This document shows, piece after piece, positions 51,820 to 61,941 of a DNA stretch of 64,000 nt; within the stretch, counting starts at the first letter, position 1; every line of letters starts with the position of its first letter. The notes beneath the pieces are model-generated. The model had not been told where the DNA came from. It worked only from the letters and a program-made list of their open reading frames with translations, and ran no database searches. The position numbers and the translations under genes are program-made. Where the stretch lies: NCBI GenBank assembly GCA_026929865.2, contig CM049398.1, positions 26,222,501 through 26,286,500 of the forward strand, given 5' to 3'. The stretch comes from Hyperoplus lanceolatus. Taxonomy: Eukaryota; Chordata; Actinopteri; Uranoscopiformes; Ammodytidae.

Positions 51820-54800
51820 CTAAAGATTGTTCTGGCAGGGCAGGGTGATCCGGGTCACTGGGCGTGTGTAAGTGCGGTCACCAACCTTCACGCCGGCAGG
51901 CCTCACCTTGCTGCCAAGTCCAGGGTAGATGCAGGATACCTTTCCCACCGGCCAGAGTGAGTGAGGGAACTGTGAATCTATTACAGACTTGCCAATATGT
52001 AGGTCTGGTGCTTCGGGTGCCATTCCCGGAATGCCTGGTTCAACGCGCCTCCTCCTACACTGGATGCAGCTTTGTTGGTGGCGGTGAACAGCCTCTCGGC
52101 CATGCAGGATCCAATATTTGCGTCGGATCTTGGAAAATACTCTTTCGGGGCCGGGGTGTTGTAGCTGCACACCAAAGTCTTTAGTGATCAACTGCGTGAC
52201 TGGATGTTTGGCATCCAGCACGATAGGATGGGTGGTTTCTGGATCACGCTGGGTACTGTAGTGTAGGCGGCCGCCTACACGGATTAGCTCATCCTGTCCG
52301 ACGAATTCTGGGGCTAAAGTGAAGAGGTGGCTGTTTCTGGGCACCGGATTCCCTGACTTCAGCTGGGCAAAATATTTAGGGAAGCAGTCTAGCTGCACTT
52401 GTTGAAGAAGGGCGGTTTCAGCCTTATGATAATCTCCAGATGTGAGGGAATCATTGGCCGCCCCATGTAGGGAGTGTGCTGTAGCAGTTACTAGCTCGCT
52501 GAAGGTTGTGAACCGTGTGGGGTCAGGTATAGGGGGTGCAGCTGGTGCAAAGGTGAGTCCACAGAAGGCCGGCTTTCTTAGCTCCTCAGTGGGAACTGAA
52601 GCGGTTTGGAGCTGTGGGGTCACTGGCCACTGAGCGGGGCTGCTGACCAGGTAAGGCAGTCCGTCGCTAAAGCGGCTGGCGCTCGTTAGTGCAGAGAGTG
52701 GCATCTCTGGTATGGAGTTGCCTGCAGGCGGCTCCATTTTGAAGTCATAGGCTGTGGCTAGCCCTGGGGTTTTGGAGAGCATCAGTTCTTTGCTGCTGTG
52801 CTGAGGGAGTACAGCCTCTCTGGGTGCACGTAGCTCAGGGGCTTTCTCGATACGAGGAAGAGGAGTGGCGTAGCGGTTGATTCCATCTACCCGCTGTGTA
52901 TTCGTATACAGGCAGTTGGCCGCCTCCTGGTTGTGGCGTGATCTCTTGCTGGCCTTTTTGCTCCGATGGGGGAGTACATCCACCTTCCATAGTCTTTCCA
53001 TTTGTGGGTAAACGTTGACTGGTGGGGCCCCATAGGACGTGAAGAGGCAGTTTTGCCCTGTGAGGTGCTGCTTAGGCCTGTAGGTCGGACCCTGAAGCGT
53101 CCATCCGAGGCGGGTTCTTACGGCCACCGGCGCACCATGTGGCCCTTCACGCACTGGCTCCACAGGTGTTAGCAGGTGGGGGTGATCAGAACCGATAAGC
53201 AAGAGTGGATGGACGCCCTCGAACTGTTGGATAGGCAGATCTCTCAGGTGTCTGAACTTCCGTCGCAGGGCTTTAACTGGGTAGGTGTGCTCTCCTAAAC
53301 CCAGGGTTGGTGCAGTGAAGGCTCCCTTTATGTGGAAGACACGTTTAGGGGAACTTGCGGGTGAGATGTCGAAGGAGACAGCCGCCCCGTGAAGCGTCTG
53401 CAACTCCTGTCTCACTGTCCGAAGGGGCAGGTTCTCGGGTTGACCTTTAAGACCCAGCTGCTCAGCTGCTGAATGGAGAAGCAAAGTGCGCTCTGAACCG
53501 TCGTCCAGTATGGCGTATGTCTCCAGAGTTTGATCTCCATGCCTGAGCAACACTTTACTGACCTTGAGGAGGACGCGGGATCCCTTGGGAGGTTTACTTA
53601 TGTACAGGACTTCTTCTGCTTTGTTTGGGTGAGCAGGGTTGACAGGGCTTGAAACCGCTGGCACAGGCTTGTTGCTGTTATCAGCTTTGCTGGAGGGCTT
53701 CCCACTGACCTCATGCAGGGCGAGCAGGTGCCGATCGTTGCAAGTTTTGCAGCACATTTTTAGATCACAGTCTGCTGCTTGATGGTTCCTACCGCATCGC
53801 CAACAGCGGTTGTTGGTTTGGATCCAGGTGCGCTTCTGGCTGGCGCTGAGCATCTTGAAGTTATCACAGTTGTTGAGTGAGTGCTTGTTATTGTCGCAAA
53901 ATGGGCAAAACTTGTAGGTGGCTTGACTGCTAGCTGGTGCATTGGCTGATTCTCCTATGGGGGCGCTGTCAGTTTCCAGCAGGTGAACTGAGGCCTTTGC
54001 AGATAACCATGTGTCCCGTCTCAGGTCTTGGCGCTTAGGGCTGACGTCCCTCCCTGAGCTGCTGCTATACTGCGACATATCTTCCTGGACCCGGAGTTCG
54101 TACTCTAACCAGTCCGCCAGGTCGAGGAGAGTGGGGATTGGTACCGTTAGCGGGTGGATGAAGCGTCTGAAGTTGGATCTCAGGTCGTGTGGTAGCTTCC
54201 CCAGTAGGCGAGAGACATGTGACCCACAGTCCAGTTCCACTCTTCCTTTTCTCCCCAGCTGATCCAACATGCTTACCAGAGATCTGACCCGCAGGGCAAA
54301 CATCCTGAATGACTTGATGTCACCACTATCGATGTTGGGGCCGTCCATGAGCTCGGCTATGCGCTGTAGAGCCAGCTGGTGCGGTTGCCCAAATTGATGG
54401 TTCAATGCCGCCATGGTATCTGTGAAGGGGTAATGGGAATTGCTGTATGAGTCAGCGATGAGCAAAGCTTCCTCCAGTTTCAGATGATCCACTAATATTT
54501 GGAATTTGAAGCGTTCAGTGGCGTCTCGAGGCAGGATGTTGTCCAGAGCCAGCCGCAGTCTTGCAAACTCTCGTGGATTCGGATGGGTAAAGTCAGGAAT
54601 GTTAGGCTTCGGTCCCCGATATGTCCGCTCCTGCCCGCCAGGTGGACTCTGGCTTCGGTGCCTGGAGTAGTGATGCTCGGGTGAGTACCTATGCCCGTAC
54701 TGTGAATAATGACCATCTCTTGTAGAGCCAGGATGAAATGAAACGTATCTGCTCACCGGGCCCGGTGGAGACTGATACAGGTCTGGAGAATAGCGACGGC

Positions 54801-55479
54801 CTGTTTGATAGCGTCTTGGTGATGGAGAAAGGTAGCGATCATCTCCGTGACCACGAGTTGTGGGCTGTGAATGGCGCTCTCTGAGTGGAGATATGCTGTA
54901 CCCATGGCGGGGTGAATGGTCATCTCCACCTGAGCAGTGACGGTGGGCCTCTGGGGATGAACGGGAATGACGTGTCTCCCGTTGCCTGCTTTCATCCCTT
55001 TCCTGATGGGAGGTTGATGGTTTTTGTGGTGGCATGGCGCCTCCGTGCTGAGCCTCTCTGTGGGGTTGCACAGCTCCATTAATGTGCTGTTGCTGACGCT
55101 GCTTCAGCTTGGAATCACTGTGCCCACTCTGGGCTCTAAGTGCGTCATTCTGTAGCCTAAGCTGCCGCATCGATGCTAGGAGACTCTGATGTTCACTCTT
55201 AAGCTTTGCATACTCTGTCTCCTCTGTTGCCTTTGGAGCATCATATGTATCCGATACTGTCCACAGCGGGGTGCTGCGGTGTTCCGGACTGCCTGGAATT
55301 TCAGAGCATAAGCTTGGCATACTATATTCCTCTTCTTCATGACGAGAAGTAGGATGTAGTGAGTTGGGTGGTGGTGCTGGTCGTTTTGGTACAGATACGA
55401 TGTAATCCTCAAGGTACACGGGGCGGGAATACTCCCGCCTGACACGTGCCTGATGCTCCATACCTGCTTGGTTTGCCAT
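51820..55479 (-). CDS. BEL/Pao Gag-protease-partial Pol polyprotein, 1,219 codons, with RT/RNase H and integrase core deleted
   Basis: Uninterrupted ORF from ATG at 55479. Residues 1-130: leader with a Leu/Gln-rich coiled coil (AKLKSEHQSLLASMRQLRLQ). About 150-300: Arg/His/Ser/Pro-rich segment. About 300-480: Gag core (GPKPNIPDFTHPNPREFARL). About 525-590: two Cys/His zinc-knuckle-like clusters (CPFCDNNKHSLNNC, CWRCGRNHQAADC). About 650-670: aspartic protease motif YAILDDGSERTLL. The ORF then enters the pre-RT linker (QMERLWKVDVLP), but near residue 905-915 it jumps to sequence that follows RNase H in full elements. A His/His/Cys/Cys integrase zinc finger (about 1105-1150) follows, then a second jump near 1155-1165 to the extreme C-terminus (LWPVGKV). 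Both losses keep the frame. It cannot reverse-transcribe or integrate itself and must have used a partner's enzymes. Confidence 0.85.
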   Translation of the reverse strand: MANQAGMEHQARVRREYSRPVYLEDYIVSVPKRPAPPPNSLHPTSRHEEEEYSMPSLCSEIPGSPEHRSTPLWTVSDTYDAPKATEETEYAKLKSEHQSLLASMRQLRLQNDALRAQSGHSDSKLKQRQQQHINGAVQPHREAQHGGAMPPQKPSTSHQERDESRQRETRHSRSSPEAHRHCSGGDDHSPRHGYSISPLRERHSQPTTRGHGDDRYLSPSPRRYQTGRRYSPDLYQSPPGPVSRYVSFHPGSTRDGHYSQYGHRYSPEHHYSRHRSQSPPGGQERTYRGPKPNIPDFTHPNPREFARLRLALDNILPRDATERFKFQILVDHLKLEEALLIADSYSNSHYPFTDTMAALNHQFGQPHQLALQRIAELMDGPNIDSGDIKSFRMFALRVRSLVSMLDQLGRKGRVELDCGSHVSRLLGKLPHDLRSNFRRFIHPLTVPIPTLLDLADWLEYELRVQEDMSQYSSSSGRDVSPKRQDLRRDTWLSAKASVHLLETDSAPIGESANAPASSQATYKFCPFCDNNKHSLNNCDNFKMLSASQKRTWIQTNNRCWRCGRNHQAADCDLKMCCKTCNDRHLLALHEVSGKPSSKADNSNKPVPAVSSPVNPAHPNKAEEVLYISKPPKGSRVLLKVSKVLLRHGDQTLETYAILDDGSERTLLLHSAAEQLGLKGQPENLPLRTVRQELQTLHGAAVSFDISPASSPKRVFHIKGAFTAPTLGLGEHTYPVKALRRKFRHLRDLPIQQFEGVHPLLLIGSDHPHLLTPVEPVREGPHGAPVAVRTRLGWTLQGPTYRPKQHLTGQNCLFTSYGAPPVNVYPQMERLWKVDVLPHRSKKASKRSRHNQEAANCLYTNTQRVDGINRYATPLPRIEKAPELRAPREAVLPQHSSKELMLSKTPGLATAYDFKMEPPAGNSIPEMPLSALTSASRFSDGLPYLVSSPAQWPVTPQLQTASVPTEELRKPAFCGLTFAPAAPPIPDPTRFTTFSELVTATAHSLHGAANDSLTSGDYHKAETALLQQVQLDCFPKYFAQLKSGNPVPRNSHLFTLAPEFVGQDELIRVGGRLHYSTQRDPETTHPIVLDAKHPVTQLITKDFGVQLQHPGPERVFSKIRRKYWILHGREAVHRHQQSCIQCRRRRVEPGIPGMAPEAPDLHIGKSVIDSQFPHSLWPVGKVSCIYPGLGSKVRPAGVKVGDRTYTRPVTRITLPCQNNL

Positions 55480-55501
55480 CTTATCTGCAGTGGGCTCTAA
55501 G

Positions 55502-55519
55502 ATCCGGCTCGAAGGACCA
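55502..55519 (-). promoter_or_regulatory. Primer-binding site complementary to tRNA-Tyr 3' end
   Basis: TGGTCCTTCGAGCCGGAT lies two bases after the 5' LTR and is complementary to the 3' end (with CCA) of eukaryotic tRNA-Tyr. This is the expected place for first-strand priming. Confidence 0.75.
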
Positions 55520-55521
55520 TT

Positions 55522-56389
55522 TGTGAGGAAGGTAAGCTTCCTAGCGTATTACTGTTGTGGATCTTATAAGGGCAGAACTCGCTGCAGGTGATCGGCAAGA
55601 ATCACACAGATGTTAAGGTCCAATTTGTTTATTATCTTCTGCACCACCACATTCACAATCCAACCTGTCTGATGATTCAGTGGTTCTGTACAAGTACACA
55701 AAGGTATAACAGGTCAGTAACTGAAATATGTAAATAACACACAGGCTACTGACTAACTTACAAATAATGGAGAGAGTGGATAAACGAAGTGGCAAGGTTT
55801 ATGAGCAGCTTCTACAACCCTATTAGACATTAGTTGAACAGCACTGCCACCTAGTGACCGCGTATGTGTGCTAGCTGGCCACAGACATAACTAGGCTACT
55901 AGCCGAAATATCACGTGCATAACCCTCTATTCAGCATTAGCGAGACGTCATGAAATTGACCGTTAACATATGAGGATGCTGTATAACATACACACATAAT
56001 TGCGACGTTTGCATGTGAGCACAAAACAACTATAACAGGTCACTACACAGAATACATGTTTTCACCGGCTATAGTATGAGAACAGTTAGCAGCTAACATG
56101 CAGAAATACTATTAGCTTAACGAACGTTGGCATCATTAACTTAGCAGACACAAAGTTCACCAAACAGTGTAAATAAACAGGAATAAATCTGAATGTCTCT
56201 GACTCACTTGCGCTAGACGCACCTCACATCAGATGACAGGTTTGGATGAGTTGTGACCGCAATATCAACCGTTTTCCGACTCACGGGGAGCGGCTTGTCC
56301 AGCTGGGTAGAGTCCGTGAAAGTGAAACTTAAGAGCTCACGTCTGATATGTAGTGAGGAAAACGTCCGCTAGGGGGAACCTTTTCCACA
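55522..56389 (-). repeat. 5' LTR of BEL/Pao element
   Basis: 868 bp; on the coding strand it starts TGTGGAAAAGG and ends CTTCCTCACA. The short ORF of 60 codons inside it is not thought to be a gene. Confidence 0.92.
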
Positions 56390-56579
56390 CAAACATTGTT
56401 CACAAATCTGTCTAAATGTGTGATAGTGAGCACTTCTGCTTTGCTGAGATAATCCATCCCACCTCACAGGTGTGCCACATCAAGATGCTGATCTGACATC
56501 ATGATTAGTGCACAGGTGTGCCTTAGACTGTCCACAATAAAAGGCCACCCTGAAATGTGCAGTTTTGTCTCACAGCAAA

Positions 56580-57598
56580 ATGCCACAGATGCCACAAGCA
56601 TTGAGGGAGCGTGCAATTGGCATGCGGACAGCAGGAACCAGATCTCAACCAGATCTGTTGCTCGTGCATTGAATGTTCATTTCTCCACCATAAGCCGTCT
56701 CCAAAGGCGTTTCAGAGAATATGGCAGTACATCCAACCGGCCTCACAACCGCAGACCACGTGTAACCACACCAGCCCAGGACCTCCACATCCAGCAGGTT
56801 CACCTCCAAGATCGTCTGAGACCAGCCACTGAGACAGCTGCTGAAACAATTGGTTTGCATAACCAAACAATTTCTGCACAAACTGTCAGAAACCGTCTCA
56901 GGGAAGCTCAACTGCATGCTCGTCGTCCTCATCGGGGTCTTGACCTGACTCCAGCTCGTCACCGTAACAGACTTGAGTGGGCAAATGCTCACATTCGATG
57001 GCGTCTGGCACGTTGGAGAGGTGTTCTCTTCACGGATGAATCTCGGTTTACATTGTTCAGGGCAGATGGCAGACAGCGTGTGTGGCGTCGTGTGGGTGAG
57101 CGCTTTGCTGATGTCAATGTTGTGGATCGAGTGGCCCATGATGGTGGTGGGGTTATGGTATGGGCAGGCATCTGTTATGGACGAAGAACACAGGTGCATT
57201 TTATTGATGGCATTTTGAATGCACAGAAATACCGTGATGAAATCCTGAGGCCCATTGTTGTGCCATACATCCATGAACATCACCTCACGTTTCAGCAAGA
57301 TAATGCACGGCCCCATGTTGCAAGGATCTGTACACAATTCTTGGAAGCTGAAAATGTCCCAGTTCTTGCATGGCCAGCATACTCACCGGACATGTCACCC
57401 ATTGAGCATGTTTGGGATGTGCTTGACCGGCGTATACGACAGCGTGCACCACATCCCACTAATATCCAGCAACTTCGCACAGCCATTGACGAGGAGTGGA
57501 CCAACATTCCACAGGCCACAATTGACAATCTGATAAACTCTATGCGAAGAAGATGTGTTGCACTGCATGAGGCAAATGGTGGTCACACCAGATACTGA
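56580..57598 (+). pseudogene. Tc1-like DD34E transposase, frameshifted
   Basis: Cut-and-paste transposase acting at TA sites. ATG at 56580 starts the expected N-terminus (MPQMPQALRERAIGM), but that frame stops at about 56674. The HTH region and catalytic domain continue in another frame from about 56640 to the stop at 57598. Catalytic residues are all present: Asp in FTDESRF, Asp in QQDNARPH and Glu in SPIEH, 34 residues after the second Asp. The shift lies at a short CCAGATCT duplication. Upstream in-frame codons from 56501 are not native protein. Otherwise well preserved. Confidence 0.85.
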
Positions 57599-57919
57599 CT
57601 GGTTCTGAGTCCCCAGACCCCCAATAAAGCAAAAAAATGCACATTTCAGAGTGGGCTTTTATTGTGGACAGTCTAAGGTACACCTGTGCAGTAATCATGA
57701 TGTCAGATCAGCATCTTGATGTGGCACACCTGTGAGGTGGGATGGATTATCTCAGCAAAGCAGAAGTGCTCACTATCACACATTTAGACAGATTTGTGAA
57801 CACTGTTTGAGAGAAATGGTAATATTGTGTATCTGGAATGAATTTTAGATCTTTAAGTCCATCTCATGAAAAATGGGAGCAAAAACAAAAGTGTTGCGTT
57901 TATATTTTTGTTGAGTGTA

Positions 57920-59033
57920 ACTGAAAGTAGACATAATATCGCCAATAGCCTATATAAATAAAGACAGACGGCCCAAACAGCGTCCAAATGAGCTAAAATC
58001 CTAAATACAATAAACAGTAACATGGCACACTTATTTTAAGGTAAGCTCTAATTGATTATTCATTAATTTTTTTGCACGTTTACAAGTTTTGAGGCGGAGG
58101 ATCCGACACACTCTGCCCGGGCTCAGCTGACAGCTCTCAGCTGTCAGCTGAGCTGGTGTGGAACACAGTTCGGAGGTTCTAGTGTTAACCATGTCGAACA
58201 TACTACCATAGCCTATACAGATTTTAAAAAAAGATATAGAAAATATGGAAATAGCGGAGGAGATGAAGATTGTTTAGGCAAGGCAAGGCAAGTTTATTTA
58301 TATAGCACAATTCAGACACAAGGCCACTCAAAGTGCTTTACAGGGGCAAGATTAGAATGTACAGCAATTATTTTCATCATGAATGACTTGTGGCAGTTCT
58401 ATGCGTATGAGTGTCCGTTTTACGAATGGTGCTTTACGGAAGGAAATGTGAGGGTTTGTATCTCTGGCGATGCCACAGCGATCGCAGGGACTTTCACTTG
58501 TGTCATTAAACTTATACATCTGACTGTATTTCATATCACAGGGACACAGCGATGACTGTATTCAATAACAAACTGATAAAAACTATCCGACTGTAGGCTA
58601 TAGTGTATCACGTATAAAGTATTTTCATATTGACGGACATCTCATCCATGCAGTTAATGCTGATTGTCAAGTCAGTTAGATGGCTAAAAAGTAGGCTATT
58701 TGTTCATATAGTTTGAACACTTTGTGTATCAGAGTTAATGATATTCTGCTAAAATATATAATAGTCTAATCCTACTTTAAATATACGGGATATACACTAT
58801 ACAGTTGGATCGTTTTTGTTATTAAATACAGTCATCGCTGTGTCCGTTTGATATGGAATACAGTCAGATTTATTAGTTAAATGACACAAGTTTCGGGAAA
58901 CAGGCGAAACGTTAAGTAGGAACTCTACGTAGGGGTTACGAATGACGTAGTATTAAGAAGGCTCTAAGAAGGCTTTGGGAAACCGGCTCCAGAGCCTTTA
59001 GCTGCTAAAATGGTTCCTCACTGGTATCATTTA
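57920..59033. other. Flank of transposon nest: palindrome and repeat tail
   Basis: Holds a perfect palindrome at 58121-58153 and a LINE/SINE-like tail GGCAAGGCAAGTTTATTTAT at about 58281-58345. No gene recognised. Confidence 0.5.
58121..58153. repeat. Perfect inverted repeat, 15-bp arms, 3-nt loop
   Basis: GCTCAGCTGACAGCT and its exact complement flank CTC. Role unknown. Confidence 0.85.
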
Positions 59034-60005
59034 TGGCACTTTTCCACCGCATGGTATCAGCTCGACTCGACTCGCATTTTTGGCTTTTCCACCTCAATTT
59101 CATGGTACCTGGTACCACGTAGCGGCTGCTTTTTTGGTATCGCCTCGCTCTAGGTTCCAAGCGAGCTGAGCCGATGCTAAAAGGTGACGTCGGCAGACGG
59201 CCGGCCACTGATTGGCCAGAGACTATTGTCTGGCCAATCAGTGGCCAGAGACTACCGGCTTCATTCTGTTGTTTATTCTCCCCAACTCTCCGGGACCTTT
59301 GAGTGTATTTACGCCGCGTGCAGCCTTCTCTGGCTCTCTTTCATTTGATTTGCATCACAGATCCGAATTTATTTTCCATATATTCGTTAAGCTCACCCAG
59401 TGTTGGTTGTTGGGGAAGTTACTTACATACGAGAGGAGACATGTAGGGCAGCTAGCAGGTAGGCTAAATAGTAGCCAGCTGGGACAGACATGATAGCGAG
59501 CGATTACATTACAAGCCTCGGACTGAACTAATTACCTCAATAAAATATTCAGGCTGAGACATGGCTTGCATTTGAAAACACGTATCCTGAAACAAGCACT
59601 AAACAGTCAACTTTATCATGCCCGTGTTTACGTGCATAGGGATGTACGTGACGCATCCCTACAGCTGACTGTGTGGCAGAGTCACACATCGGGACAACAA
59701 CCATCCCTTTTAATGGCCCGTAGCAATATTCTTCTACTTCTTTTAGCAAACAGATACAAGGGGGGTATTTCTTAAACATTTTTCATCCGTGTTTTTGGCG
59801 GTTGGTTCAGTTAATAGTGCAACAACTGCTCGTAATTTCTGCTTTGCTACTTTGCTCGGGAGTAGGCTTTCAGCCCCTTACGACGACCCCGCCCACGTTC
59901 AGCAGGTACTATTTGCGGTGGAAAACAACCCGTGCTGCTACCAAACCAAGTTGAGTCGAGTCGAGTTGAGTCGAGTCGAGCTACATGTGCGGTGGAAAAG
60001 CGCCA
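59034..60005. mobile_element. Harbinger-like MITE, 972 bp
   Basis: Ends TGGCACTTTTCCACCGCATG and GTGCGGTGGAAAAGCGCCA are complementary with few mismatches. TTA flanks both sides (59031-59033, 60006-60008), suiting PIF/Harbinger. Subterminal GAGTCGAGTCGAG repeats occur inverted at both ends. An internal hairpin lies at 59203-59246. No transposase. Confidence 0.65.
59203..59246. repeat. Hairpin with 18-bp perfect arms
   Basis: GGCCACTGATTGGCCAGA, an 8-base spacer, then its exact complement. Inside the Harbinger-like MITE. Confidence 0.85.
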
Positions 60006-60008
60006 TTA

Positions 60009-60836
60009 GAGTTGGAGCGCATGTGCTGCTACATATCTTTTCTGAATTTTATCAGTTTTGAACGTGCGCCGTTTCTATAAAAATCCTTCTCCTCCGCATT
60101 TTCTTTTTTTTTTTTTTTGTACATAGCTCCTTTTAGAAAATGGGCAGCGCGTAACGTAAATTGCGCAGCACATCATCACGTAGCCAACATCTAAGAAGAA
60201 GAATAACCTAACAGCGAGTGTGGCAGTTGTTGGCAGTAGTAGCCTACACGGTTGCAAAGTTACATTGATTCCAGCAGCGAGTGAAGCGGAAGAGCGAAGT
60301 GTAGCGGAGGAAACTGGTGAATGTAGCTTACCGCGCTGATTTGCTTGTATCACTGGTTTCACTTCAGAGGTGTCGGCCAGAACACCACTTATGGCCAAAA
60401 ACGTCAGATTATCAGCATGAGACTAGGAGAGGAGGAGTTGGGTTTATCCGCTCTTTATTTTCTTCTCTTTCACAGACACAGCAGCACACAGATCGCGGGA
60501 AAAGAACAAAGGGTTTGATCCGCTCCTGATGAGACGTTGGAACAGCTGTTATTGCGACCCGCGAATCGCAGCCGTTAAAACATGCATAAAACTATAACTT
60601 AGAACAACAATCTTACTCACACACAGGTGATTCCACAACTCAAACAAACATGTACAAACTAGAATGATCGCTACATGCACGCTCGCACAGCTGACCGAGC
60701 GAGAGGAGAAAGGAAACTAGCCTACTAAAAAGACTCTCCAGTCGACTGACGTCACGGCCCTAACTGACAGCTACCCACAACTTAACACACTGTAAGAAGT
60801 ATTAAACACCGTAACCTATAACTTTGGGGCCTTTTC

Positions 60837-60886
<50 letters not shown>

Positions 60887-61330
60887 TTGTTAAAATGTGT
60901 CGCTACATGATCTCCAGTGTTAAAAACCCTCTGAGCCCTATCGTAATTTTATTTTATTTTATCTAGGCAATAAACCGTAACCTCCATGCCGTTTTTCCTC
61001 TAGGAGACTATTGTGTGTTTTGTCGCTCTTTTTGGATCACTCATAGCCTTTACAGGAGCCTATATCCAGTCAGTAGCTTGTAGCCTAGGTATTTTCGGGA
61101 ACTGTTAGATCCGATGTTGTGCTTTATTGCCATATAAAATCCGTTTTCATCGCGTATTTTAGTTAGGGATTTATGCTAATCGCCTGTAAGCATGCGGCCA
61201 TTAGCATAAATGCATGGAAAAAGCTTATGTACTTTTTAAAAGATTATGAATAGTTTCTATTATGTATAATTTATATTTATTTTACAATTTTCTCATCACT
61301 TTTTGACTCCCAAGACTAAGAAGAAGTGTT
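60009..61330. other. Intergenic: (GA)n, no gene recognised
   Basis: Contains a T run (60105-60118), (GA)n at 60841-60882 and moderately CpG-containing DNA. ORFs show no known family. Confidence 0.5.
60841..60882. repeat. (GA)21 microsatellite
   Basis: Perfect GA run. Confidence 0.95.
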
Positions 61331-61334
61331 TTAA

Positions 61335-61937
61335 AGAGGACCTATGATGCTTTTTGACTTTTATGACCTATAAACGTTGTTATGATGATTCATAGTCATG
61401 CTTAACCATACTAAATTATCAAATAATGACTTACATGCATTTCGACATATTCCCTGCTGACCGTCTGGGGTGTCTGTGCAGAGCACTAAACACTATTCTA
61501 GCCAGTCGAGAAGTCACGTCTTCAAAGCGGTCTACCCTTTCATAATTTGTGACGTCGCATAAAACTTTGTGACGTCTCCACGCGGATGTTTCCATGTATG
61601 GTAATGCTGTCACTTCCCTGTTCGCGTCTGCCTCGCGCCCTTATAGGTCCATGCTCACGCTTCCCGCCACTGAAAGTGTTCCGGAAGGAAGGTAACCAAT
61701 CACAACGGAGTGGGGTTTGCAGGAGGGGGGGGAGGGGAGCGGAGATGGCCGAAGCACAGGCGGAGGGAGCCGAAGCACACACACTCAAGTGTTGACAGGA
61801 TGTGCTGGATCGCCAAAATAAGAGAAAGAGCTTCCCGAAAATCTACATAGTTTTTTGTGATGTGATTCGTGTCAGGTTGCTCTATAGCAGTGTAAAACAA
61901 GAAATTAAGACCAGAAAAGTAGCATAATAGGTCCTCT
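61335..61937. mobile_element. TTAA-flanked MITE, 603 bp
   Basis: TTAA at 61331-61334 and 61938-61941 bound ends AGAGGACCTATGATGCTTTT and AGCATAATAGGTCCTCT, which are complementary with one mismatch over 17 bp. No ORF of note. The TTAA duplication suggests a piggyBac or Kolobok parent. Confidence 0.7.
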
Positions 61938-61941
61938 TTAA

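Larger units (their letters stand above)
50846..56389 (-). mobile_element. BEL/Pao LTR retrotransposon, internally deleted, very young
   Basis: Two 868-bp LTRs (50846-51713 and 55522-56389) begin TG and end CA and look identical by eye, offset exactly 4,676 bp. The 5-bp target duplication CAAAC flanks the insertion (50841-50845 and 56390-56394). The element reads on the minus strand. A tRNA primer-binding site follows the 5' LTR, and one long ORF fills the interior. It sits within a Tc1-like transposon. Confidence 0.92.
50731..57919 (+). mobile_element. Tc1-like transposon split by a BEL/Pao insertion
   Basis: Ends TACACTCAACAAAAATATAA and its complement at 57900-57919 flank the element. Internal inverted segments (e.g. 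TTCACAAATCTGTCTAAATG at 56399 and its complement near 57783) give the long inverted-repeat layout of Tc1 relatives. Removing the LTR element leaves about 1.64 kb with one transposase gene. Confidence 0.9.
49687..58990. mobile_element. Outermost MITE/DNA transposon of the nest (tentative)
   Basis: Left end GGGGCCGGTTTCC (49687) and right end GGAAACCGGCTCC (58978-58990) are inverted, and nearby segments rich in TACGT/CTTAG motifs are similar. If correct, an original element of about 2 kb was later split by the LTR-like repeat and the Tc1 plus BEL insertions. Confidence 0.35.

Noticed and set aside
54499-55082. Overlapping ORFs on the plus strand and in other frames across the BEL/Pao coding region
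   Set aside because: Shadow frames of the 1,219-codon ORF.
56501-56640. Upstream extension of the transposase ORF (start at 56501)
   Set aside because: This part reads through the transposon 5' region in the wrong frame. The native N-terminus starts at 56580 in another frame.
56645-57337. 230-codon minus-strand ORF opposite the Tc1 transposase
   Set aside because: Antisense shadow of a GC-balanced coding region. The catalytic motifs are on the plus strand.
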